A stretch of DNA of 19,144 nucleotides from an uncultured Eubacteriales bacterium (GCA_959602365.1 CAUGSS010000049.1:1-19144), one strand, 5' to 3'. Counted from the first letter of the stretch, positions 7,367 to 15,671 are shown. The notes: generated from the sequence alone by a model not told the origin. Made by a program: numbers and translations.

Positions 7367-7402
7367 GGCACCGGAACCGCGGCGGTTCCGGTGCCTTTTT
7401 CT
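7367..7402 (+). terminator. Second, tandem terminator
   Basis: A 13-bp perfect stem (7367-7379 with 7383-7395) with a 3-nt loop is followed by TTTTT. No gene lies between it and the first terminator 37 nt upstream. It probably backs up termination of the tRNA unit and insulates the PTS operon. Confidence 0.8.
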
Positions 7403-7640
7403 GCGTGCCGCCGCGCTCACCGCAGGCGATTGGTACAGGCACATCCCCTCATTCCGCTGCCCTGGGACGGGCCCGGCCGCTTTGTCCCGCCTGCCGGGGC
7501 GCGGCAGCCAGGTATAGAGAGGCCTCCTGCGACCCAAAATATGACTGTCCATCCTCCGAGGCGTCTCGGGGGCAGAAGTGATAACCCAAGGGTTTAAACT
7601 TCATAACAAACGGAAACTTCTGTCCCAATTTGTCTTTTAC
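7403..7640. other. Non-coding GC-rich gap upstream of the PTS operon
   Basis: No credible gene. Several inverted repeats are present: CCTCCGAG/CTCGGGGG (7553-7560, 7565-7572, one G-U pair), the 12-bp dyad AACCC-AA-GGGTT (7583-7594) and the adjoining palindrome GTTTAAAC (7592-7599). The last two lie about 45-70 bp upstream of the expected PTS start site, a suitable position for an activator. I found no LicT/BglG-type antiterminator target and no convincing cre site. Confidence 0.45.
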
Positions 7641-7646
7641 TATAAT
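7618..7646 (+). promoter_or_regulatory. Candidate promoter of the beta-glucoside PTS operon
   Basis: A perfect TATAAT at 7641-7646 has only a poor -35 (TTCTGT, 7618-7623, at 17 bp). A leader of about 100 nt would follow, with an inverted repeat CGGCCGA/TCGGCCG (7679-7685, 7714-7720) that lacks a U-tract and so is not a terminator. The weak -35 suggests dependence on an activator, which is not encoded in the window. Confidence 0.5.
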
Positions 7647-7749
7647 GAGGGCAGAATACAGGGTGCGGGCGGGAGAGACGGCCGAACTGCCCGGGGCATC
7701 AGGCGCTGGAGCGTCGGCCGCCCCGATCCGGCCCGGGGGAGGTTCATTT

Positions 7750-9630
7750 ATGGATTACACTGCAACGGCGAAACAAATCCTGGATCACTTGGGCGGCGAG
7801 AAAAACGTGGCCAGCGTGACCCACTGCATGACCCGGCTTCGCTTTGTGCTGCGGGACGAGAGCGGCATCAGCGACGCACAGGTCAAAGCCATCCCCGGCG
7901 TGGTGGGGGTCATGCGCAAAGGCGGACAGTATCAGATCATCATCGGCAACGAGGTATCCAAGTGCTATGGCGAGCTGATGAAGCTGGGGGCATTCAGTGA
8001 TGAGGGCGGAAAAAACGCCCCGCCGGCGAAACATGGCAACCCGGTCACCGTGGTGCTGGACGCCATCTCCGGCAGCATGTCCCCGGTCATCCCCGCCATC
8101 ATCGGCGCGGGCATGGTGCAGGTGTTGAACATTATCCTGGGCTGGTTCTTCCCCGCGGAAAACCCCACCATGCAGCTGCTCAGCGTCATCGGCAACACCG
8201 CTTTTTACTTTTTGCCCGTGCTGGTGGCCTTCTCCGCCGGGCGGAAATTCGGGGCCAACCCCTTCCTGGTCACCGCCGTGGTGGCCATCCTGATCCACCC
8301 CAATTTCATCGCCCTGACCGGTGCCGAGGGGGGCATCAACTTCCTGGGCATCCCGGTGACCAATTTCGACTACTCCTCCAGCATCATCCCCGCCATCCTG
8401 ACCGCCTGGGTGATGCGCTATATCGAGCGGCTGGTGGAAAAGATCACCCCCTCCTTCACCAAAAACTTTCTGAAGCCCATGCTGATTATCCTGATCTCCA
8501 CCCCCATCGCCTTCCTGATCTTGGGGCCTCTGGGTTCCTTCGTGGGCAACGGCCTGGCGGCGGTCCTCGTGTTCGTCCAGTCCCACGTCAGCATTGCGGC
8601 CTATATCATCATGGCGGCGGCCATGCCCTTCATTGTCATGACCGGCATGCACTGGGCCTTCATCCCGGTGGTCTTCGCCGCCCTTGAGACCCCCGAAGGG
8701 GAAACTCTGATGCTGCCCGCCATGCTGATCAGCAACCTGGCCCAGGGCGCGGCCTGTCTGGCGGTGGCGGTGCGCTCCAAAAATAGCGGCCTGAAGCAGA
8801 TCGCCGCCTCCTCCGGCGTGTCCGCCCTGTTTGCCGGCGTCACTGAGCCCGGCCTCTACGGCGTCACCATGCCGCTGAAGCGCCCCCTGGCCGCCGTGTG
8901 CATCTCCAGCGGCATCACCGGGCTGCTGGCCGGCATTCTGAATGTGGCCGCCAGTTCCTTCGCCTCCCCTTCGCTGTTCGCCCTGCCCATCTTTGTCCAC
9001 GCTCAGCGGCCCAACAATATCATCATGGCGGTGATCTGCTCCGCCGTGGCCATCGTGCTCTCCTTTGTGCTGACCTGGATTCTGGGCTTCCAGGATCCCG
9101 TGGATGCCGCAGCCTCCGACAGCGCCCCCTCTGCCGGGACACCGCCCGACGGGAATGAGGCCCTCCGCGCGGAACAGGGGGAGCAGACGGTGGGCGCCCC
9201 CATGGCCGGAACGCTGATCTCCCTGGATCAGGTGGACGACGAGACCTTTTCCTCCGGGGTCCTGGGCGCCGGGGCGGCCATCCGCCCCAGTGAGGGCAAG
9301 GTGTACGCCCCCTTTGACGGCCAGGTGGAAACCCTGCCCGACAGCCTTCACGCCCTGGGACTGCTCTCTGACTCCGGCGTGGAACTGCTGATTCACGTCG
9401 GGCTGGAGACGGTCAATCTGAACGGCAGACACTTCACCTCCCGCGTCCGCCAGGGACAGCACTTCCGGAAGGGAGAGCTGCTGCTGGAGTTCGATCTGAG
9501 CGCCATCCAGGCCGAGGGTTATGACACGGTGACCCCGGTGGTGGTCACCAACGCCGACGACTTTGCGGCGGTCACCCCCGCAGCCGCCGCTCCCGTCAAA
9601 CCGGAAGATCCCATCCTTCAAATCCAGTGA
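7750..9630 (+). CDS. Beta-glucoside-specific PTS permease, EIIBCA fusion
   Basis: This membrane permease imports a beta-glucoside and phosphorylates it during transport. The 626 residues are ordered B-C-A. EIIB (1 to about 90) has phospho-Cys26 in SVTHCMTRLRF. EIIC (about 97-447) is hydrophobic with many membrane segments and the GMHWAF and GVTEPGLYG motifs typical of the glucose/beta-glucoside superfamily. An Ala/Pro/Ser-rich linker (about 450-478) precedes EIIA (about 480-626), with His534 and phospho-acceptor His549 in LLIHVGLETVNL. The start is the ATG at 7750, behind GGGGGAGG; an in-frame upstream extension to 7630 encodes a low-complexity segment unlike EIIB. The sugar (cellobiose, arbutin, salicin or similar) cannot be fixed from sequence. 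The next gene starts 15 nt after the stop. Confidence 0.94.
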   Translation: MDYTATAKQILDHLGGEKNVASVTHCMTRLRFVLRDESGISDAQVKAIPGVVGVMRKGGQYQIIIGNEVSKCYGELMKLGAFSDEGGKNAPPAKHGNPVTVVLDAISGSMSPVIPAIIGAGMVQVLNIILGWFFPAENPTMQLLSVIGNTAFYFLPVLVAFSAGRKFGANPFLVTAVVAILIHPNFIALTGAEGGINFLGIPVTNFDYSSSIIPAILTAWVMRYIERLVEKITPSFTKNFLKPMLIILISTPIAFLILGPLGSFVGNGLAAVLVFVQSHVSIAAYIIMAAAMPFIVMTGMHWAFIPVVFAALETPEGETLMLPAMLISNLAQGAACLAVAVRSKNSGLKQIAASSGVSALFAGVTEPGLYGVTMPLKRPLAAVCISSGITGLLAGILNVAASSFASPSLFALPIFVHAQRPNNIIMAVICSAVAIVLSFVLTWILGFQDPVDAAASDSAPSAGTPPDGNEALRAEQGEQTVGAPMAGTLISLDQVDDETFSSGVLGAGAAIRPSEGKVYAPFDGQVETLPDSLHALGLLSDSGVELLIHVGLETVNLNGRHFTSRVRQGQHFRKGELLLEFDLSAIQAEGYDTVTPVVVTNADDFAAVTPAAAAPVKPEDPILQIQ

Positions 9631-9645
9631 CAAGGAGCTGTGTAT

Positions 9646-11082
9646 ATGGACATGAAATTTCCAGAGGGCTTCCTTTGGGGCGGCGCCATCTCCGCCAATC
9701 AGTGCGAGGGGGCCTATCAGGAGGACGGCAAGGGGTGGAGCATCCAGGATGTGACCCCCGGCGGCATCCGGGGCCCAGTCACGCAGGCGCCCACGCCGGA
9801 GAACCTGAAGCTGGTGGGCATCGACTTCTATCACCGCTACAAGGAGGATATCCGGCTCTTCGCCGAGATGGGCTTCAAGGTGCTGCGCACCTCCATCGCC
9901 TGGAGCCGCATCTTCCCCAACGGGGACGAGGACACGCCCAACGAACAGGGGCTGAAGTTCTATGACGACCTCTTCGACGAGTGCCTGAAATACGGCATTC
10001 AGCCCATGGTGACCATCTCCCACTATGAGACGCCGCTCCACCTGGCCAAGGCATACAACGGCTGGGTGAACCGAAAGCTGATCGGCTTCTATGAGCGCTT
10101 TGTCCGCACCATCTTCCAGCGATACAGGGACAAAGTCAAATTGTGGCTCACCTTCAACGAGATCAACTCGGTGCTCCACGAGCCCTTCTCCAGCGGCGGC
10201 ATCTACACCGACAAGGCAAAGCTCATCCCCCAGGACCTCTATCAGGCGGTCCACCACGAGCTGGTGGCCAGCGCTCTGGCCACCAAGCTGGCCCATGAGA
10301 TGATGCCCGGAGCCAAGGTGGGCTGCATGATCCTGAGCATGCCCATCTATCCCCTGACCCCCGCTCCCGACGATGTGATGGCCGCTATGGAGGCAGAGCA
10401 TTTAAACGATTTCTTTGGCGACGTCCACGTCCGGGGAAAATACCCCGGCTATATGAAGCGCTACTTCCGGGAGCACGGCATTGAGATCCGGATGGAGCCG
10501 GGGGATGAGGCGCTGCTGGGCAACACGGTGGACTTTGTCTCCTTCAGCTACTATATGAGCGCCTGCGAGACCGCCGACCCCTCGGTGGAGCGGGGGCCGG
10601 GCAACATCATCGGCGGGGTGCCCAATCCCTACCTGCCCGCCTCCCAGTGGGGGTGGCAGATCGACCCCAAGGGGCTGCGCTATGCCCTCAACCGGTTTTA
10701 CGACCGGTATCAGAAGCCGCTGTTCATCGTGGAAAACGGCCTGGGGGCGGCGGACCAGCTGGTGGACGGCCCCGACGGTGTGCCCACGGTGGAGGACGAC
10801 TACCGCATCCAGTATCTGAATGACCATCTAGTCCAGGTGCGGGAGGCCATCGAGGACGGGGTGCCCGTCATGGGCTACACCGCCTGGGGCTGCATCGACC
10901 TGGTCAGCGCCTCCACCGCCCAGATGAGCAAACGCTATGGCTTTATCTATGTGGACCGGAATGACGACGGCACAGGCACGCTGAAGCGCTATAAAAAGAA
11001 ATCCTTTGGATGGTATCGGAATGTGATTCAAACCAACGGAACCAGTTTGCGCAGCAGTCAAGAAGGGAGCGAACAACAATGA
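9646..11082 (+). CDS. GH1 6-phospho-beta-glucosidase
   Basis: It hydrolyses the 6-phospho-beta-glucoside delivered by the PTS into glucose-6-phosphate and aglycone or glucose, in the cytoplasm. The 478-residue length is normal for GH1. It opens with FPEGFLWGGAISANQCEG; the acid/base is Glu172 in TFNEIN and the nucleophile Glu363 in FIVENGLG. Ser423, Lys429 and Tyr431 (S-x5-K-x-Y, in STAQMSKRYGF) form the phosphate-binding signature that separates 6-phospho-glycosidases from plain beta-glucosidases. The ATG at 9646 is preferred: AAGGAG lies 8 nt upstream; GTG at 9640 and ATG at 9652 are alternatives. Its stop overlaps the HPr start (ATGA), so translation is coupled to the phosphorelay genes. 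Confidence 0.95.
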   Translation: MDMKFPEGFLWGGAISANQCEGAYQEDGKGWSIQDVTPGGIRGPVTQAPTPENLKLVGIDFYHRYKEDIRLFAEMGFKVLRTSIAWSRIFPNGDEDTPNEQGLKFYDDLFDECLKYGIQPMVTISHYETPLHLAKAYNGWVNRKLIGFYERFVRTIFQRYRDKVKLWLTFNEINSVLHEPFSSGGIYTDKAKLIPQDLYQAVHHELVASALATKLAHEMMPGAKVGCMILSMPIYPLTPAPDDVMAAMEAEHLNDFFGDVHVRGKYPGYMKRYFREHGIEIRMEPGDEALLGNTVDFVSFSYYMSACETADPSVERGPGNIIGGVPNPYLPASQWGWQIDPKGLRYALNRFYDRYQKPLFIVENGLGAADQLVDGPDGVPTVEDDYRIQYLNDHLVQVREAIEDGVPVMGYTAWGCIDLVSASTAQMSKRYGFIYVDRNDDGTGTLKRYKKKSFGWYRNVIQTNGTSLRSSQEGSEQQ

Positions 11083-11336
11083 GGCAATTTCAGTACACCA
11101 TCACCGACCCGGTGGGCATTCACGCCCGCCCTGCCGGCCTGCTGGTCAAGGCGGCCAAGGCATTGGACAGCGCTGTAACGGTGGAAAAGGACGGCAAGTC
11201 TGCCGCCGCCACCAAGCTGATGGCCCTGATGGGCCTGGGGATCAAGGGGGGCGACACCGTCACCGTCTCGGTGGAGGGCGGCGACGAGCAGGCCAGCCTG
11301 ACCGCCATGGAACAGTTCTTTCGGGAAAATCTGTAA
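11079..11336 (+). CDS. ptsH: PTS phosphocarrier protein HPr, without the regulatory Ser46
   Basis: HPr passes phosphate from Enzyme I to EIIA. The 85-residue protein has the active site His15 in GIHARPAG and the normal fold length. Aligned without gaps to the well-known Bacillus HPr, position 46, the serine phosphorylated by HPr kinase, is Lys (TKLMALMGLG in place of KSIMGVMSLG). It therefore should carry sugar flux but not act as the P-Ser-HPr corepressor of CcpA (inference). Its ATG overlaps the glucosidase stop; an in-frame start further upstream would lie inside that gene. AAGGGAG lies just upstream. Enzyme I follows 24 nt later. Confidence 0.95.
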   Translation: MRQFQYTITDPVGIHARPAGLLVKAAKALDSAVTVEKDGKSAAATKLMALMGLGIKGGDTVTVSVEGGDEQASLTAMEQFFRENL

Positions 11337-11360
11337 CGGTGGAAGGAGGCAGCATATCTT

Positions 11361-12998
11361 ATGCAGGTAGCCACCGGCACATCCATTTTAAACGGCATCG
11401 CCATCGGCCCGCTGCGGCTTTACCGCAAGACGGCCGCCCAGGCTTCGGCGCCCTCCAGCCTGACCCCGGAAGAGGAATGGGCCCGCTTTGACAAGGCCCG
11501 GCAGCGCGCCCAGGAACAGCTGGGCACGCTGTACCAGAAGGCGCTGGAAGAGGTCGGCGAGGACAACGCGGCCATCTTTGAAGTACACCAGATGATGCTG
11601 GAGGACGAGGACTATCTGGACGCCGTCAAGAGCATTCTGGATACTCAGCACGTCACAGCGGAGTCCGCCGTCACCGCAACCGGAGAGAACTTTGCCGCCG
11701 CCTTTGCCGCCATGGACGACCAGTATATGCAGGCCCGGGCCGCCGACATCCGGGATATCTCCGGACGGGTGGTAAATATCCTGACCGGTCAGGGGACCGC
11801 CGGCATGGAGATGGATCAGCCGGTCATCCTGATGGCCGATGATCTGACCCCCAGCGAGACGGTCCAGCTGGACAAGAGCAAACTGCTGGGCATCATCACC
11901 CGCCACGGCTCCGCCAACAGCCACACCGCCATTCTGGCCCGGACCATGAACATCCCCGCCCTCATCGGCGTGGAATTTGAGGAGCGCTGGGACGGGCATC
12001 CGGCGGTGCTGGACGGGTACAATCACTGCGTCTATGTGGATCCCGCCGCCGAACTGCTCTCCTCCATGGAGGCCAAACGGCAAAAGGAGCTGAAGCAGGA
12101 GGCCCTGCTCCAGGGACTGAAGAAAAAGCCCAATGTCACCCTGGACGGGCGGAGCATCCAGGTATACGCCAACATCGGCAATGTGGGGGATTTGGGTCTG
12201 GTGCTCCAGAACGACGCGGGGGGCATCGGCCTCTTCCGCAGCGAGTTCCTCTATCTGGACGCCCAGAGTTTTCCCTCGGAAGAGGAACAGTTTGCCGTTT
12301 ACAAGCGGGTGGCAGAGACCATGGCCGGAAAGAAGGTCATCATCCGCAGCCTGGATATCGGCGCAGACAAACAGGTGCCCTACTTCGGCCTGAAAAAGGA
12401 GGAGAACCCCGCCCTGGGCTATCGGGCCATCCGCATCTGCCTGTCCCGGCAGGACATGTTCAAAGTCCAGCTCAGGGCCATCCTCCGGGCCAGCGCCTAT
12501 GGCAGCGTGTCCATCATGTTCCCCATGATTATCTCCGTCCGGGAGGTCCGGGATGCCAAGGAGCTGCTGGAGCAGTGCAGGACCGAGCTCCGGCAGCAGG
12601 GCATCCCCATGGGCGAGGTGGAGGTGGGCATCATGGTGGAAACCCCCGCCGCGGTCATGATCGCCGACGAGCTGGCCCAGGAGGTGGCGTTCTTCTCCAT
12701 CGGCACCAACGACCTGACACAATACACCCTGGCGATAGACCGGCAGAATCCAAAGCTGGATCCCTTCTATGACCCCCGCCATCCGGCGGTGCTGAGAATG
12801 ATTCGCCGGACCGTGGAGGCGGGACACCGGCACGGCTGCTGGGTGGGCATCTGCGGCGAGCTGGGCGCCGACCTGACCCTTACGGAAACCTTTCTGCGCA
12901 TGGGGGTGGATGAATTGTCCGTGACTCCGCCCGCCATTCTGCCCCTGCGCAAACAGATCCGCAGCCTGGATCTGAGCCGAAGCGGCAAGGGCAGCTGA
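11361..12998 (+). CDS. ptsI: PTS Enzyme I (phosphoenolpyruvate-protein phosphotransferase)
   Basis: It takes phosphate from phosphoenolpyruvate and gives it to HPr, the first step of the PTS relay in the cytoplasm. The 545 residues are slightly shorter than the usual 570 or so. An N-terminal HPr-binding helical part (about 30-140) is followed by the swivelling phosphohistidine domain with His188 in HGSANSHTAILAR, then the PEP-binding barrel with GGIGLFRSEFLYL, RSLDIGADKQ, GIMVETPAA, SIGTNDLTQYTLAIDR and Cys498 in GICGELGAD. AAGGAGG lies 11 nt upstream of the ATG. It is the last gene of the operon, followed by a long hairpin. Whether it is the cell's only Enzyme I is unknown from this window. 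Confidence 0.96.
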   Translation: MQVATGTSILNGIAIGPLRLYRKTAAQASAPSSLTPEEEWARFDKARQRAQEQLGTLYQKALEEVGEDNAAIFEVHQMMLEDEDYLDAVKSILDTQHVTAESAVTATGENFAAAFAAMDDQYMQARAADIRDISGRVVNILTGQGTAGMEMDQPVILMADDLTPSETVQLDKSKLLGIITRHGSANSHTAILARTMNIPALIGVEFEERWDGHPAVLDGYNHCVYVDPAAELLSSMEAKRQKELKQEALLQGLKKKPNVTLDGRSIQVYANIGNVGDLGLVLQNDAGGIGLFRSEFLYLDAQSFPSEEEQFAVYKRVAETMAGKKVIIRSLDIGADKQVPYFGLKKEENPALGYRAIRICLSRQDMFKVQLRAILRASAYGSVSIMFPMIISVREVRDAKELLEQCRTELRQQGIPMGEVEVGIMVETPAAVMIADELAQEVAFFSIGTNDLTQYTLAIDRQNPKLDPFYDPRHPAVLRMIRRTVEAGHRHGCWVGICGELGADLTLTETFLRMGVDELSVTPPAILPLRKQIRSLDLSRSGKGS

Positions 12999-13030
12999 CC
13001 AATCTCACCATCTGTTTTTATCCTCCATAG

Positions 13031-13070
13031 ACGCTCCGGGCCTGAGGCTAACGCCTCAGGCCCGGAGTGT
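13031..13070 (+). terminator. Hairpin ending the PTS operon
   Basis: A perfect 15-bp GC-rich stem (13034-13048, 13053-13067) with a TAAC loop, extendable by 3 pairs. The tail TGTTCTGCTCC is only moderately U-rich, so termination may be partial. Confidence 0.7.
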
Positions 13071-13115
13071 TCTGCTCCCCCTGCCGGCCCGCTTTGCCCC
13101 TTTCCTCTCCGCAGC

Positions 13116-13144
13116 TTGTCCCGATTGCAGAGAAGTGATATAGT
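13116..13144 (+). promoter_or_regulatory. Promoter of the UvrA-like gene
   Basis: TTGTCC (13116-13121), a 17-bp spacer and TATAGT (13139-13144). The start near 13151 leaves a leader of about 30 nt. This shows the ATPase is transcribed independently of the PTS operon. Confidence 0.6.
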
Positions 13145-13181
13145 ATTCTAAAACCCGAAGACGAAAGGGGGATATCCTCCT

Positions 13182-15671
13182 ATGGAACAGAATTCCGGCG
13201 CCCCCGCAGCCATCGAGATCCGGGGCGCTCGCGTACACAACCTGAAAAACATCGACGTACAGGTGCCGCTGAACCGGATTGTGGGAATCGCCGGGGTATC
13301 CGGCTCCGGAAAATCCTCTCTGGCCCTGGGCGTGCTCTACGCCGAGGGCTCCCGGCGGTATCTCGAATCCCTGTCCACTTACACCCGCCGCCGGATGACC
13401 CAGGCCTCCGGGGCGGATGTGGACGAGGTGCTCTATGTCCCGGCCGCCCTGGCCCTGCACCAGCGCCCCGGGGTGCCCGGCATCCGCAGCACCTTCGGCA
13501 CCGGGACGGAGCTGCTGAACAATCTGCGGCTGATGTTCTCCCGGCTGGCCAGCCACCGCTGTCCCAACGGCCACTACCTCTCCCCCACTCTGGCCGTGGC
13601 GGCGGAACAGGAACTGGTGTGTCCCGAGTGCGGGGAACACTTCTTCGCCCCGGGCGCGGAGGAGCTGGCGTTCAACAGCCAGGGCGCCTGCCGCACCTGC
13701 GGCGGGACTGGGACCGTCCGCACCGTGGACCGCTCCACCCTGGTGCCCGACGAATCCCTGAGCATCGACCAGGGCGCGGTGGCCCCCTGGAACTCCCTGA
13801 TGTGGTCGCTGATGACCGATGTGTGCCGGGAAATGGGGGTGCGCACTGACGTGCCCTTCCGGGAGCTGACGCCGCGGGAGCGGGAAATCGTCTTTGACGG
13901 ACCCGCGGAGAAAAAACACATCCTCTATCACTCCAAAACCACCAACCAGGCCACTGAGCTGGATTTCACCTATTTCAACGCAGTGTACACCGTGGAAAAC
14001 GCCCTCTCCAAAGTCAAGGATGAAAAGGGCATGAAACGGGTGGAGAAATTTCTAAAGGAGGAGGTCTGCCCCGACTGCAGCGGCACCCGGCTCTCGCCAG
14101 CGGCCCGGGCCCCGAAACTGCGGGGCATCGGCCTGGATGAGGCCTGCACAATGACCCTGGGCGAGCTGGTGCATTGGGTGGCCGGGATCCCCGGCTCTCT
14201 GCCCCCGGAAATGCGTCCCATGGCCGAGCGCATCTGTGCCTCCTTCCAATCCACAGCCAAGCGGCTGATCGATCTGGGGCTGGGATACCTCTCCCTGGAC
14301 CGGGCGGCCTCCACCCTCTCCACCGGAGAGCGGCAGCGGATGCAGCTGGCCCGGGCCGTGCGCAACCGGACCTGCGGGGTGCTCTATGTGCTGGACGAGC
14401 CCTCCATCGGCCTGCATCCCGCCAATATTGCAGGCCTCACCGAGGTCATGCGGGATCTGGTGGCCGACGGCAATTCAGTGGTACTGGTGGATCACGACAC
14501 CCAGATACTCTCCCAGGCGGACTGGATCATCGAGATGGGCCCCGGGGCGGGGACAGAGGGCGGCAGCGTCATCGCCCAGGGCACCGTGGCGGAAGTGGCA
14601 GACCGGCCGGAATCTCTGATCGGCCCCTTCCTCTCCGGCCGGGCCAACCCACGGAGGAACGGCGGGTCCGGCGGCCTGTTTGACCTGGGGCGCATCCACC
14701 TGTCCACCGGGGCCATCCACACGGTGAAACCGCTGGAGGTGGACATCCCCAGGGGAAAGCTGACCGCGGTGACCGGAGTCTCCGGCTCCGGCAAGACCAC
14801 CCTGATTTTGGAGAGCCTGATCCCCGGCCTGGAGGCGGCCACAGCAGGCCGGCCGCTGCCCGGCCATGTCCGGTCCGCAGAGGCCCCGGGAATTACACGG
14901 ATCAAGCTGATCGACGCCACCCCCATCGGCATCAACGTCCGTTCCACTGTGGCCACCTATGCCAACGTCCACGACGAACTGCGCAAGATCTACGCCAGGT
15001 CCCCCCAGGCCAAGGCCCTCGGCTGCAAAGCCGGGGACTTCTCCTACAACACCGGAAAGCTGCGCTGTCCGGTGTGCGACGGCACCGGCTCCATCAGCCT
15101 GGACGTACAGTTTCTGCCCGACGTGGACATCCCCTGTCCCGAATGCCGGGGAACCCGCTACAGCAAAGATGCCGGACGCGTCAGGCTGACCACACCGACG
15201 GGGCAGGCGTGCTCTCTGCCCGATCTGATGGCCATGGACATCTCCACAGCGCTGACCGCCTGCGGCAGCTGGAAGACTGTCCGGCAGCGGCTGGAAGTGC
15301 TGCAAAAGCTGGGGCTGGGCTATCTCACCCTGGGGGAGGCCACCCCCAGCCTGTCCGGCGGAGAGGCCCAGCGGCTGAAGCTGGCCAGTGAGATGGGCCG
15401 GGGGCAAAGCGACGCCGTCTTCGTCTTTGACGAACCGACCATCGGCCTGCATCCCCTGGATGTGCAGACCCTGCTGACGGTGTTCCAGACCCTGCTGGAC
15501 CAGGGGGCCACCGTGATTGTGATAGAGCACGACCTGGATGTCATCCGCAGCGCCGATTACGTCATCGACATGGGGCCCGGCGGCGGAGATGAGGGCGGGC
15601 GGATCGTCGCCGCCGGCCCTCCGGCGGACATTGCCGCCAACCCGGAGAGCGTAACCGGGCACTATCTCTGA
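13182..15671 (+). CDS. UvrA-like (UvrA2-type) double ABC ATPase lacking the UvrB-binding domain
   Basis: Related to the damage-recognition subunit of nucleotide excision repair. The 829 residues hold two ABC modules: Walker A GVSGSGKS (38-45) and GVSGSGKT (532-539), signatures LSTGERQ (379-385, Thr where UvrA has Gly) and LSGGEAQ (724-730), and Walker B LDEPSIGLHP (Asp405-Glu406) and FDEPTIGLHP (Asp750-Glu751). CxxC pairs of zinc modules are present (CPECG, CRTCGG, CPDCSG, CPVCDG, CPECRG). After RLASHRCPNGH the sequence passes within about 40 residues to the zinc/signature part, so the UvrB-binding domain of canonical UvrA, of about 940 residues, is absent. Such paralogues are linked to tolerance of DNA-binding drugs in some bacteria; here the role is unknown. 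It stands alone, with no uvrB or uvrC nearby. Confidence 0.88.
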   Translation: MEQNSGAPAAIEIRGARVHNLKNIDVQVPLNRIVGIAGVSGSGKSSLALGVLYAEGSRRYLESLSTYTRRRMTQASGADVDEVLYVPAALALHQRPGVPGIRSTFGTGTELLNNLRLMFSRLASHRCPNGHYLSPTLAVAAEQELVCPECGEHFFAPGAEELAFNSQGACRTCGGTGTVRTVDRSTLVPDESLSIDQGAVAPWNSLMWSLMTDVCREMGVRTDVPFRELTPREREIVFDGPAEKKHILYHSKTTNQATELDFTYFNAVYTVENALSKVKDEKGMKRVEKFLKEEVCPDCSGTRLSPAARAPKLRGIGLDEACTMTLGELVHWVAGIPGSLPPEMRPMAERICASFQSTAKRLIDLGLGYLSLDRAASTLSTGERQRMQLARAVRNRTCGVLYVLDEPSIGLHPANIAGLTEVMRDLVADGNSVVLVDHDTQILSQADWIIEMGPGAGTEGGSVIAQGTVAEVADRPESLIGPFLSGRANPRRNGGSGGLFDLGRIHLSTGAIHTVKPLEVDIPRGKLTAVTGVSGSGKTTLILESLIPGLEAATAGRPLPGHVRSAEAPGITRIKLIDATPIGINVRSTVATYANVHDELRKIYARSPQAKALGCKAGDFSYNTGKLRCPVCDGTGSISLDVQFLPDVDIPCPECRGTRYSKDAGRVRLTTPTGQACSLPDLMAMDISTALTACGSWKTVRQRLEVLQKLGLGYLTLGEATPSLSGGEAQRLKLASEMGRGQSDAVFVFDEPTIGLHPLDVQTLLTVFQTLLDQGATVIVIEHDLDVIRSADYVIDMGPGGGDEGGRIVAAGPPADIAANPESVTGHYL

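Noticed and set aside
7630..7749. Upstream extension of the PTS permease by 40 residues.
   Set aside because: It would begin before the -10 element at 7641, has no ribosome site, and is Ala/Gly/Pro-rich; the ATG at 7750 has GGGGGAGG and begins the normal EIIB domain.
7744..10401. An 885-codon open frame antisense to the PTS permease and glucosidase.
   Set aside because: Composition is Gly/His/Gln/Asp-rich without domain structure, there is no ribosome site, and it mirrors the GC-rich third positions of two unmistakable genes on the other strand.
11388..12833. A 481-codon minus-strand frame opposite Enzyme I, and a 404-codon one opposite the UvrA-like gene (14475-15689).
   Set aside because: Same antisense GC-bias artefact; the sense strands carry complete active-site motifs.
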